From: CAYZDV01 sp964477275
Lineage (GTDB): Bacteria > Acidobacteriota > Aminicenantia > Aminicenantales > Aminicenantaceae
Direction: 5' to 3'
Assembly (NCBI GenBank): GCA_964477275.1
Contig: CAYZDV010000055.1
Span: 1 to 12,327, forward strand
Length of the DNA stretch: 12,327 nucleotides
Shown here one piece after another: positions 1-6,922 of the stretch (its first letter is position 1; each line of letters begins with the position of its first letter). The notes under the pieces are model-generated. The model made no database searches and had not been told where the DNA came from. It saw only the letters and a list, made by a program, of their open reading frames with translations. A program made the position numbers and the translations under genes.

Positions 1-16
1 CACCCCATGACAGGAC

Positions 17-86
17 CCATCCTCTTGCCCTATTCCCCTATCACTTCAACCCAATGAGAATGGCAGGAGCAAAGGGCAAGGGATGG
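17..86. repeat. Long-looped imperfect inverted repeat
   Basis: CCATCC (17-22) plus CTTGCCCT (24-31) are the reverse complement of AGGGCAAG (73-80) plus GGATGG (81-86). That gives 14 pairs, interrupted only by an unpaired T at 23, around a loop of about 41 bases. No open frame of note crosses it, and no T-run follows either arm, so it does not look like an intrinsic terminator. It could be a decayed palindromic repeat, a structured RNA segment of an upstream transcript, or a protein-binding site. The pairing is seen directly; its role is unknown. Confidence 0.5.
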
Positions 87-94
87 TTCGCTCA

Positions 95-146
95 AACTCA
101 CGCGGCTTCGCCCCGGCGAGGCAAAGCCGCTCTGATTTTCTGAGTT
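95..146. repeat. Compound G+C-rich inverted repeat
   Basis: Nested complementary arms are visible: AACTCA (95-100) with TGAGTT (141-146), GCGGCTT (102-108) with AAGCCGC (124-130), and an inner CGC (109-111) with GCG (116-118). Unpaired bases lie between the arms on the right side. The element ends two bases before the candidate -35 box of the downstream gene. A run of A, not T, follows on the plus strand, and no T-run follows on the minus strand, so a Rho-independent terminator is unlikely. It may be a copy of an interspersed palindromic repeat. Confidence 0.5.
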
Positions 147-148
147 CC

Positions 149-177
149 TTGAAAAAAAGACGGGGCTGGTGTATATA
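149..177 (+). promoter_or_regulatory. Candidate sigma-70 promoter of the RHH gene
   Basis: TTGAAA (149-154, five of six consensus bases) is separated by 17 bases from TATATA (172-177, four of six). The predicted transcript would start near 184 and have a leader of about 70 bases before the ATG at 256. The surrounding A+T-rich stretch contrasts with the G+C-rich repeat just upstream. This is prediction from motif match and spacing only. Confidence 0.45.
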
Positions 178-187
178 ACTAATTCAT

Positions 188-199
188 ATTTCATGAAAT
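188..199. promoter_or_regulatory. Perfect 12-base palindrome, candidate operator
   Basis: ATTTCATGAAAT is a perfect palindrome placed just downstream of the predicted transcription start of the ribbon-helix-helix gene. ATTCA (182-186) and TGAAT (204-208) flank it almost symmetrically. Ribbon-helix-helix proteins bind short palindromes as dimers and often repress their own genes, so an autoregulatory operator is a reasonable reading. This is inference from position and symmetry; no binding evidence is available. Confidence 0.35.
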
Positions 200-255
200 C
201 CTCTGAATCCCAATTGAAGAGAGTTTCAGGCTCTCAGGTGGGAAGGAGAGAGGAA

Positions 256-471
256 ATGAAAAAAAAATTCAAAAATGTGGTTATTCCCGCTTCCCTGCAT
301 GAGAGAATCGAAGAAAAGATCAAAGGTTCGGCGTTTCAGTCTGTCTCGGATTATATCATCAGAATCCTGACTGAAAGCCTCTCCAGGGAAGAGCCGGGGC
401 AGGGGGCTTTGAACAAGGAAGATGAGGAAAAAATCAAGCAGAGGCTGAAGGCCCTGGGCTATCTGGATTGA
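256..471 (+). CDS. Small ribbon-helix-helix (CopG-like) protein with LKALGYLD tail
   Basis: This 71-residue protein is probably a DNA-binding regulator. Residues about 6-45 fit a ribbon-helix-helix fold: a short strand (KNVVIPASL), a first helix (HERIEEKIKG), a turn (SAFQSVSD) and a second helix (YIIRILTESL). A charged linker follows, then a C-terminal helix ending in LKALGYLD. The frame is open back to 169, but ATG 256 is preferred because AAGGAG at 243-248 lies seven bases upstream and the fold begins right after it. No toxin gene is adjacent, so an antitoxin role is not supported. From memory, similar LGYL tails end many sulfatase-family proteins; what that means here is unknown. The next gene has its own candidate promoter. 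The fold is fairly certain and the target unknown. Confidence 0.75.
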   Translation: MKKKFKNVVIPASLHERIEEKIKGSAFQSVSDYIIRILTESLSREEPGQGALNKEDEEKIKQRLKALGYLD

Positions 472-483
472 GGCTTCAAAGGA

Positions 484-513
484 TTGAGAAGCGAGAGTCA
501 TTCCCCGTAAAAT
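484..513 (+). promoter_or_regulatory. Candidate promoter of the sulfotransferase/UDP-sugar operon
   Basis: TTGAGA (484-489) and TAAAAT (508-513) each match five of six consensus bases and are 18 bases apart. The predicted start near 520 gives a leader of about 15 bases that contains the GGAG (525-528) used by the ATG at 535. The compact fit of promoter, ribosome-binding site and start codon supports an independent operon starting here. Confidence 0.5.
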
Positions 514-534
514 AATCCCATCATGGAGTGAGAG

Positions 535-1101
535 ATGAAAAATCCGGTTTACATCGTTTCCGGGCTGCCGCGGAGCGGGACATCGATGCTGATGCAGGTT
601 TTGATGGCCGGCGGGATGTCCGTGGCCACCGACGGAAAAAGGAAGCCCGACGAGAGCAATCCCAGGGGCTACCTGGAGGTGGAGAGCATCATCGACAGGC
701 TCAGGGACAACCCTGAGTTCATCTTCAATTTTGAGGGCAAGGTGGTGAAAGTCGTTGCCTACGGCCTGCAGTACCTGCCGCCGGGCAGATACAGGATCAT
801 CTACGTGGACAGGAATATCGATGAAGTTCTCGACTCGATGGAGAAGATGATGAATGCCGGGGACGAGGAGAGGGAGGAGACCAGAAGAGCCTTCCTGAAG
901 TTGAACGAGAAGTCAAAAGCGGATCTCCGCCGGAGAGATGATGTGGAGGCGCTTTTTGTGAGCTACAACGATATTCTCGCTGAGCCTCGCAGGCATCTTG
1001 TCGAAGTCCACCAGTTCCTCAAGGAGATGAACCTGAATTTTGACAAGATGGTCAAAGCTGTAAACTGGAAACTTTACAGGCAGAAGAAGATGGAAGGCTG
1101 A
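535..1101 (+). CDS. Short sulfotransferase-like P-loop protein
   Basis: This is a 188-residue cytosolic protein related to PAPS-dependent sulfotransferases, which move sulfate from 3'-phosphoadenylyl sulfate to a sugar, lipid or protein. The N-terminal YIVSGLPRSGTSMLM (residues 6-20) is the 5'-phosphosulfate-binding loop, with R13, S14, G15 and T16. IIYVDRNIDEVLDSM (88-102) resembles the 3'-phosphate-binding motif, with R93 and S101. Many family members are 250-350 residues, so this is a compact form and the acceptor-binding part is reduced. GGAG (525-528) sits six bases before ATG 535. It heads a likely operon with a 4-epimerase and two UDP-sugar dehydrogenases, which suggests a glycan acceptor, but the substrate cannot be read from sequence. 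A non-sulfating P-loop enzyme of the same fold is the alternative. Confidence 0.75.
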   Translation: MKNPVYIVSGLPRSGTSMLMQVLMAGGMSVATDGKRKPDESNPRGYLEVESIIDRLRDNPEFIFNFEGKVVKVVAYGLQYLPPGRYRIIYVDRNIDEVLDSMEKMMNAGDEEREETRRAFLKLNEKSKADLRRRDDVEALFVSYNDILAEPRRHLVEVHQFLKEMNLNFDKMVKAVNWKLYRQKKMEG

Positions 1102-1125
1102 GTGAGAAGCAAGGAGTCGCCGCAG

Positions 1126-2073
1126 ATGGAACGGTATCTGGTCACGGGCGGAGCCGGGTTCATCGGTTCCCATATTGCCGAGGAGCTTGTCCGGAGGCGA
1201 TTCCAGGTCCGGGTCGTCGATAACTTGATCAGCGGGAAAAAGGAAAACCTTGCTCCTTTTTTCGATAAGATAGAATTCATCGAGGGCGATATCCGGGATT
1301 TTGACCTCTGCCGCCGTGTGTGCCACGGAGTGGATATTGTCCTCCATCAGGCTGCCCTGCCCTCTGTGCCGCGCTCCATCGAGGACCCTTTGACGACCAA
1401 TGAGATCAACATCAAGGGGACGTTGAACCTGCTCGTCGCCTCCACGGAAACCAGGGTCAGGAGGTTTGTCTTCGCCTCCTCATCCTCCGTTTACGGGGAT
1501 GACGCGCACCTTCCCAAGAAAGAGGGCCTGGAGGGCACACCGCTTTCCCCCTATGCCGTGAGCAAGCGTGTGGGCGAGATGTACTGCCGTGTTTTCAGCC
1601 AGATATTCGGGCTGGAAACAGTCAGCCTCAGGTATTTTAACATCTTCGGTCCTCGTCAGGACCCTCTCTCCCACTATGCAGCGGTCGTTCCGAATTTCAT
1701 CAACCGCCTTCTCAAGGACGAAAATCCCGTCATTTTTGGTGACGGGGAACAATCGCGGGATTTCACCTATGTTGCCAACGTGGTCGAGGCCAACATTCTG
1801 GCTTCGAGGGCAGCCGGAGTCTCAGGGGAGAATTTCAACATCGCCTGCGGGGAGAGGACAACGGTGAAGTGCCTGGCCCGGCGGATCAATGAGATCCTGG
1901 GAAAAGACATCCGCCCCCTCTTTGATGCTCCGCGTCCCGGAGACATCCCCCATTCCTTTGCCGATATTGCCAGGGCAAAGAGGATGCTGCGATACGTTCC
2001 TTCGGTCTCCTTCATCGAGGGCCTGCGCAAAACCGTCTCCTGGTATCAGGATCAAGAGGATAAAAGCACATGA
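1126..2073 (+). CDS. NAD-dependent UDP-sugar 4-epimerase, extended SDR family
   Basis: This 315-residue enzyme is probably a UDP-glucose or UDP-N-acetylglucosamine 4-epimerase. It inverts C4 through a keto intermediate using tightly bound NAD. TGGAGFIGSH (7-16) is the dinucleotide-binding loop. SSSSVYG (118-124) holds the catalytic serine, probably S119. SPYAVSK (141-147) gives the Y143/K147 pair, and RYFNIFGPRQ (169-178) is the usual substrate-side motif. The length is typical. A GTG at 1102 directly after the previous stop would add eight residues, but ATG 1126 has AAGGAG (1111-1116) nine bases upstream and starts right before the Rossmann strand. The last bases overlap the next start codon (ATGA). 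The neighbouring UDP-GlcNAc 6-dehydrogenase favours an N-acetylated substrate of WbpP/TviC type, but a decarboxylase or 4,6-dehydratase relative is not excluded. Confidence 0.8.
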   Translation: MERYLVTGGAGFIGSHIAEELVRRRFQVRVVDNLISGKKENLAPFFDKIEFIEGDIRDFDLCRRVCHGVDIVLHQAALPSVPRSIEDPLTTNEINIKGTLNLLVASTETRVRRFVFASSSSVYGDDAHLPKKEGLEGTPLSPYAVSKRVGEMYCRVFSQIFGLETVSLRYFNIFGPRQDPLSHYAAVVPNFINRLLKDENPVIFGDGEQSRDFTYVANVVEANILASRAAGVSGENFNIACGERTTVKCLARRINEILGKDIRPLFDAPRPGDIPHSFADIARAKRMLRYVPSVSFIEGLRKTVSWYQDQEDKST

Positions 2074-3389
2074 GAAAAAAACCACCAAGCCTTGTGGCGA
2101 AGATTCAAAGAAGAGAGGCCCGCATCGGCGTCATCGGAATGGGATATGTTGGCCTTCCTCTGGTCAAAACCTTTTTGAAGAAGGGTTTTGAGGTCGTGGG
2201 ATTTGACATCGACGCGAAGAAGGTCAGGATGCTCGACCGGGGAGTGAGCTACATCAAGCATGTGACCGGTGAAGACCTGAAAAGCTACCTCAGGGAGAAC
2301 AAGTTTCGGGCGACAACGGATTTCAGCCGGCTGGCTGAAGTGGATGCGGTCATCATCTGTGTTCCCACTCCTCTGGATGCCCACAAAAACCCTGACCTCT
2401 CCTTTGTCATGAAAACCACAGAAGTCATCGCCAGATACCTGAGAAAAGGCCAGCTCGTGGTTCTGGAAAGCACAACTTACCCGGGAACAACAGAGGAAGA
2501 GATGCTGCCCGTGCTCGAAGCTGGAGGCTTGACCGCGGGCAGCGATTTTTACCTGGCCTACTCTCCGGAGAGGGAAAACCCCGGAGATGATGTCCATGCC
2601 ACGGAGATGATTCCCAAGGTCGTCAGCGGCGTCACTCCGCGCTGCCGGCAGGTGGCCAAAACACTCTATGACCAGATTGTGGTCAGGACCGTTCCCGTCT
2701 CTTCGCCGCGGGTGGCTGAAGCGGCCAAGATTCTGGAGAATGTCTTCCGCTCGGTCAACATCGCCATGGTCAACGAGATGAAGATGATCTTCGAACGGAT
2801 GGATATCGACATCTGGGAAGTGATCCAGGCCGCCTCCACCAAGCCCTTTGGCTTCATGCCTTTTTATCCGGGCCCGGGATTGGGGGGGCACTGTATTCCT
2901 GTCGATCCTTTCTACCTGACCTGGAAAGCCAGAGAAGTGGACTACCCGACGAGGTTTATCGAGCTGGCCGGAGAGATCAATACCCAGATGCCCTACTATG
3001 TGGTGGGAAAGACGATCGAAGCCTTGAACTGGGCCGGGAAATCCATCAGAGGGGCCAGCATCCTGGTCCTCGGCATCTCCTACAAGGCCGATATCGACGA
3101 CCAGAGAGAGTCGCCCTCTCTCAAGATCATCAGCCTCCTCCTGGAATACGGAGCCAGGGTGTCCTACAATGACCCCTATGTCCCTGAGTCGTCCGGGCAC
3201 AGGGATTATCCGGGACTGAGGCTCAAATCCGTGCCTTTGACAGAAAAAAGGCTCAAGAAGTCGGATGCGGTGGTCATTTCCACGGCTCATTCGGTCTATG
3301 ATTTTGAGTGGGTCGCAGAGCATGCTCCCCTCGTCATAGACACCCGGAATGCCGTCAGGAAAAAGAGGAAAAATGTCATCAGAGCCTGA
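2070..3389 (+). CDS. wbpA: UDP-N-acetylglucosamine 6-dehydrogenase, WbpA/TviB type
   Basis: This 439-residue enzyme likely oxidises UDP-GlcNAc to UDP-GlcNAc uronate with two NAD+, for surface polysaccharide synthesis. GVIGMGYVGLP (20-30) is the NAD-binding loop, EST (133-135) a conserved NAD-side segment and AYSPERENPG (163-172) a family hallmark. K220 and N224 lie in the central helix. The catalytic cysteine is C275 in GPGLGGHCIPVDP. That loop, followed by FYLTWKAR, is characteristic of the UDP-HexNAc dehydrogenases and differs from the loop in the UDP-glucose enzymes. The start overlaps the epimerase stop by four bases, so the two are probably translationally coupled. Together they could make UDP-GalNAc uronate, as TviB and TviC do. 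UDP-ManNAc (WecC-like) or another sugar remains possible, so the symbol is tentative. Confidence 0.85.
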   Translation: MRKKPPSLVAKIQRREARIGVIGMGYVGLPLVKTFLKKGFEVVGFDIDAKKVRMLDRGVSYIKHVTGEDLKSYLRENKFRATTDFSRLAEVDAVIICVPTPLDAHKNPDLSFVMKTTEVIARYLRKGQLVVLESTTYPGTTEEEMLPVLEAGGLTAGSDFYLAYSPERENPGDDVHATEMIPKVVSGVTPRCRQVAKTLYDQIVVRTVPVSSPRVAEAAKILENVFRSVNIAMVNEMKMIFERMDIDIWEVIQAASTKPFGFMPFYPGPGLGGHCIPVDPFYLTWKAREVDYPTRFIELAGEINTQMPYYVVGKTIEALNWAGKSIRGASILVLGISYKADIDDQRESPSLKIISLLLEYGARVSYNDPYVPESSGHRDYPGLRLKSVPLTEKRLKKSDAVVISTAHSVYDFEWVAEHAPLVIDTRNAVRKKRKNVIRA

Positions 3390-3432
3390 AGTCCGCTTTT
3401 CAACGCTTTGAACAGAGACCGAGGAGACAACC

Positions 3433-4737
3433 ATGAAAATCGGAGTCATCGGAACAGGATATGTGGGGCTGGTGACGGCCGCGTGTCTCGCAGAGCTGGG
3501 CCATGATGTCATCGGAACAGACGTTGTCCCGGAGAAGATCGAAAAAGCTTCCCGGGGAATCGCCCATATCCACGAGCCCGGGCTTGAAAAACTTCTCCAG
3601 GCGAACCTCAAGAAAGGAAATCTCGCCTTTATTCACGATCTGGACAGGACCATCCAGTCCGCTGATGTTCTTTTCGTCTGTGTCAACACCCCTCAAAATG
3701 AGGACGGGAGTGCGGATATGGTCTATGTGGAGGGCGTCTCGAAGAGAATTGCCGAGAACCTGAACAGCTACAAGCTGGTGGTGGAGAAGAGCACAGTCCC
3801 GGTCAGGACATCGATGTGGATCAAACGGACCATCGAACTCTACAGGAAGACCGAAACGCCCTGCGACGTGGCCTCAAACCCCGAATTCCTTCGCGAGGGA
3901 TCGGCGGTCTCGGATTTTCTCAACCCCGACCGGATCATCATCGGCGTGGAAAACGACCGGGCAAGGGATATTCTGCTCAAAGTCTATGAGCAGTTCCAGA
4001 ACCGCATCCTGGTGACCAACATCGATACGGCCGAGCTCATCAAGCACGCCTCCAACTCTTTTCTGGCCTTGAAAATCTCCTTTATCAACCTCATCTCCGA
4101 GATTTGCGAGAAAACAGACGCCGATGTGGAGATGGTGGCAAGGGGGATGGGACTCGACCCGAGAATCGGAAGCCAGTTCTTAAGGGCCGGGCTGGGATAT
4201 GGGGGGGCGTGTTTTCCCAAAGACATCAGGGCCCTGAACAGAATGGCGGAAGACCTGGGTGTGGACATGAGCCTGCTCAGGGAAGCGGACAGGATCAACC
4301 TGAGACGGGTGGAGATTTTCGTCAGAAAGGTCAAAGAGGCTCTCTGGGTATTGAGAGAGAAGACAATCGGCGTCCTGGGTCTTTCCTTCAAGCCCGAAAC
4401 TGACGATATCAGGGAAGCGCCGAGCATCAAGGTCATCAACAGGCTGCTGGAGGAAGGGGCTTTTCTCCGTCTCTATGACCCGATCGCCATGGAAAAGATG
4501 CGGCAGGTCATTCCTGAGAACCCGCCCCGTGTCCTCTACACCCGCTCCCCTTACGAGGCTGCCGAAGGCGCCAATGTCCTTCTCCTCATTACTGAATGGG
4601 AGGAATTCAGGACGCTTGACCTGGGAGAGATCAGAAAAAGGATGGCCAACGCCATCATCGTCGACGGCCGGAACATCTATGAGCCTGCAAAAATGAAAGA
4701 GCTGAGCTTCGAGTATTATTCCATCGGCCGCAAGTGA
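3433..4737 (+). CDS. ugd: UDP-glucose 6-dehydrogenase
   Basis: This 434-residue cytosolic enzyme oxidises UDP-glucose to UDP-glucuronate with two NAD+. MKIGVIGTGYVGLVTA opens the Rossmann domain, and HEPGLEKLL (47-55), VEKSTVPV (117-124) and SNPEFLREGSAV (148-159) are standard. K204 and N208 lie in the central helix. Catalytic C260 lies in GLGYGGACFPKD, the UDP-glucose-type loop. The C-terminal domain with GLSFKPETDDIREAPS is complete. GAGGAG (3421-3426) lies six bases before ATG 3433, and 43 bases separate it from the previous gene, so it is probably cotranscribed. It is a distant paralogue of its upstream neighbour with a different substrate loop. The stop lies only four bases from the hypE stop on the other strand, and no terminator is visible between them. 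Confidence 0.93.
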   Translation: MKIGVIGTGYVGLVTAACLAELGHDVIGTDVVPEKIEKASRGIAHIHEPGLEKLLQANLKKGNLAFIHDLDRTIQSADVLFVCVNTPQNEDGSADMVYVEGVSKRIAENLNSYKLVVEKSTVPVRTSMWIKRTIELYRKTETPCDVASNPEFLREGSAVSDFLNPDRIIIGVENDRARDILLKVYEQFQNRILVTNIDTAELIKHASNSFLALKISFINLISEICEKTDADVEMVARGMGLDPRIGSQFLRAGLGYGGACFPKDIRALNRMAEDLGVDMSLLREADRINLRRVEIFVRKVKEALWVLREKTIGVLGLSFKPETDDIREAPSIKVINRLLEEGAFLRLYDPIAMEKMRQVIPENPPRVLYTRSPYEAAEGANVLLLITEWEEFRTLDLGEIRKRMANAIIVDGRNIYEPAKMKELSFEYYSIGRK

Positions 4738-4741
4738 GACA

Positions 4742-5728
4742 TCAGCAGATCCGGGGCAGGAGCTCTGAGGTGAGAGGCTCGAGAAGCCTCAGGCCACCGG
4801 AGAGAGTGGAAAGAAAGAGTCTGCCGCGTTTTTCCGGGTTTTGCTCCACCCGGCCGATGATTTCCGCCCTTTTTCCCAGCGGGTGCTTTTTGATTTGAGC
4901 CAGGACAGGCCGGGCTTTCTTCTCCGGAACCACAAGAACCGCCCTCCCTTCGCAGGCAAGATAAAGGGGGTCGATGCCGAGAAGCTCTGTGGCGCCTCTG
5001 ACCGCACGGGAGAGGGGAATTTTTTTCTCTTCGATGAGAAGAGCGAAAGGGAGTTGATTGGCGAGCTCGGAGAGCACGGTGGCCAGGCCGCCGCGGGTGA
5101 TATCTCTCATCCACAGCACACCTTTCTTCCACAGGACAAGGAGGAAATTCAAGGCCGCGCAGTCGCTTTTGACACTGCTCTCCAGGCCGAAATCTCCCCT
5201 GGCCAGCATCACTGCCAGGCTGTGTTCGCCGAGGGTGCCGGTGAGGATAATCCTGTCGCCGGGCCGGATTTTGGCAGTGGACGGCCGGGCGATGATTTTT
5301 CCCAAGCCCGAGGTGGTGATGTAGATCTTGTCCCCCTGTCCGCGCCTGACGACTTTGGTGTCTCCGGTGGCAATTTCCACTCCGGCTTTCCTGGCCGCTT
5401 TTTTGATGGATGTCAGGACCTTTTCCAGGTCTTCTCCGGCCATGCCTTCTTCGAGAATCAGGGATAAAGAGAGATATTGGGGCTCGGCTCCGGCCACGAT
5501 GAGGTCGTTGACTGTGCCGTTAACACAGAGCGTCCCGATGTCGCCTCCCGGGAAAAAAATCGGGTCGACCACATAGCTGTCTGTGGTGAAAGCAATCTCG
5601 TGGGGAAGATGGGCGGAGTCGGAAAGCTCCTCCAGGAAGGGATTTTTAAAATTCTTGACGATGTGCTCGGTGATAAAATCCATCATCAATTGACCGCCGC
5701 TTCCCAGCTCAAGGCTCACTTTTTTCAT
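4742..5728 (-). CDS. hypE: Hydrogenase maturation protein HypE (carbamoyl dehydratase)
   Basis: This 328-residue PurM/ThiL-like protein receives a carbamoyl group from HypF on its C-terminal cysteine. It dehydrates the group with ATP to a thiocyanate and passes cyanide to the iron held by HypC-HypD. The N-terminal LELGSGG, DSYVVDP, the NDLIVAGAEP segment, ATGDTKVV and RDITRGGLATVL form the ATP-binding core. The chain ends in LPRIC, with the terminal cysteine needed for activity. An ATG at 5737 would add three residues, but AAGGA abuts it directly, whereas the same AAGGA is eight bases from ATG 5728, so 5728 is chosen. It follows hypD by 39 bases on the same strand and is the last gene of the hyp operon here. 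The partner HypF is not in the window. Confidence 0.95.
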   Translation of the reverse strand: MKKVSLELGSGGQLMMDFITEHIVKNFKNPFLEELSDSAHLPHEIAFTTDSYVVDPIFFPGGDIGTLCVNGTVNDLIVAGAEPQYLSLSLILEEGMAGEDLEKVLTSIKKAARKAGVEIATGDTKVVRRGQGDKIYITTSGLGKIIARPSTAKIRPGDRIILTGTLGEHSLAVMLARGDFGLESSVKSDCAALNFLLVLWKKGVLWMRDITRGGLATVLSELANQLPFALLIEEKKIPLSRAVRGATELLGIDPLYLACEGRAVLVVPEKKARPVLAQIKKHPLGKRAEIIGRVEQNPEKRGRLFLSTLSGGLRLLEPLTSELLPRIC

Positions 5729-5767
5729 TGTGTTCATCCTTGCTCGACAGGGGAAATCCCCCGATTT

Positions 5768-6868
5768 TCAGTTTTCCGGCCGGCTGAATTTATAGTAAAC
5801 GAGGCATGCGCCTTCAAAGGAGACCATGCAGGGACCGCACGGAGAATCCGGAGAGCATTTGACGGCAAACAGAGGACACTGAGGAGGCGAGATCAAGCCC
5901 CGCAGGATTTCACCGCAGCGGCATCCGTGGAGGTCGCCGCTGCCCGCTTTGATGTTCAGGTTGTGTTTGACCTGGGCATCGAAGCCGGCATACCTTTTCT
6001 TGAGCTTTAAGCCGCTCGCCGGAATCAGGCCAAGCCCCCGCCAGTGGGAATCCTTTGTCCCCAGCATTTCTTTCATCAGCGCCAGTGCTCGCAGGTTTCC
6101 TCCGGGCCGGACCACCCTGGCGTACTCGTTGGCCACAGCCGGTTTTTTTTCCTCGATCTGGTTCAGGATGGAGAGGATGGCGAGGAGCATGTCCCCTGGT
6201 TCAAACCCGGCGATGGCCCCTGCAATGCCATAATCGCGGGCGATGAACCGGTAAGGTTTCTCCCCGATGATGGCGCTCACATGTCCGGGGTAGAGAAATC
6301 CTTGGATGGCCAGTTCCTTGGCCTCGACGATGGTTTTGAGCGGGGGGGGAATCAGCCAGAGTGCAGAGAGAATGGAATAATTGGAGACGCCTTCCTCGGA
6401 GGCCTTCTTTGCCGTCAGGGCGATGGCCGGGATAGTGGTTTCAAAGCCGACGCCGAAGAAGACCACTTCTTTTGCGGGATTTTGCCGGGCTATTGCCAGG
6501 GATTCTTCCGGGGAATAGACAATCGCCACTTTCGAGCCACGGGCAGGAGCAACTGTTTGCAGCGACCCTTTTCGGGTAGGAACCCTGGTCATATCCCCGA
6601 AGGTGGCCAGGATGAAGTCGGTGTTCCGGGTGACGAGGTCGATGGCCGCCTCGTGGATTTCATCGGGTGTGATGCAGACCGGACATCCCGGCCCGGAAAC
6701 CATCTCCACGCCAGCCTCCTCGATTATCTTTTTGAGCCCGAATCGGTGGAGGGTCATGGTGTGGGTCCCGCAGACTTCCATGATCCGGAGAGGGGAGAGG
6801 CGGCGGGTCTTTTTCTCGATTCTTGCAAGAAGAGCCCGGATGAATCTTTTTTCTCTCAGTTCTTTCAT
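5768..6868 (-). CDS. hypD: Hydrogenase maturation protein HypD, Fe-S scaffold
   Basis: This 366-residue iron-sulfur protein works with HypC as the scaffold on which the Fe(CN)2CO unit of [NiFe] hydrogenase is built. The conserved MEVCGTHT (C33) and GPGCPVC (C62, C65) motifs supply the cysteines of the iron- and thiol-redox site. GFETT lies in the central domain. The C-terminal tail carries a cysteine cluster (C316, C318, C331, C338, C344, C347, C355) that includes the ligands of the 4Fe-4S cluster. Length is normal for the family. No good Shine-Dalgarno sequence precedes the ATG at 6868; the gene lies 54 bases after hypC and may depend on the upstream gene for expression. No plausible alternative start fits the conserved N-terminus. 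It is intact, with all expected cysteines. Confidence 0.96.
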   Translation of the reverse strand: MKELREKRFIRALLARIEKKTRRLSPLRIMEVCGTHTMTLHRFGLKKIIEEAGVEMVSGPGCPVCITPDEIHEAAIDLVTRNTDFILATFGDMTRVPTRKGSLQTVAPARGSKVAIVYSPEESLAIARQNPAKEVVFFGVGFETTIPAIALTAKKASEEGVSNYSILSALWLIPPPLKTIVEAKELAIQGFLYPGHVSAIIGEKPYRFIARDYGIAGAIAGFEPGDMLLAILSILNQIEEKKPAVANEYARVVRPGGNLRALALMKEMLGTKDSHWRGLGLIPASGLKLKKRYAGFDAQVKHNLNIKAGSGDLHGCRCGEILRGLISPPQCPLFAVKCSPDSPCGPCMVSFEGACLVYYKFSRPEN

Positions 6869-6922
6869 GTCATCAAGAAGAGAAGCCGGGTTGCTGATGC
6901 GAAGTCGGGCTCGATGCGCCGC

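Noticed and set aside
219..235. Five-pair hairpin (GAGAG/CTCTC) in the leader of the RHH gene
   Set aside because: Short stem with a seven-base loop, not overlapping the ribosome-binding site; easily due to chance.
256..1101. Toxin-antitoxin pair (RHH antitoxin plus downstream gene)
   Set aside because: The downstream gene is a P-loop sulfotransferase homologue, not a toxin family, and has its own candidate promoter and ribosome-binding site.
2052..3611. Long open frame on the minus strand opposite the UDP-GlcNAc dehydrogenase gene
   Set aside because: Its translation resembles no family and it lies antisense to well-conserved genes; the codon usage of the plus-strand genes keeps this frame open.
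5750..5761. Small GGGG/CCCC stem in the hypD-hypE gap
   Set aside because: Only four pairs with no T-run after it on the minus strand; too weak to call a terminator.
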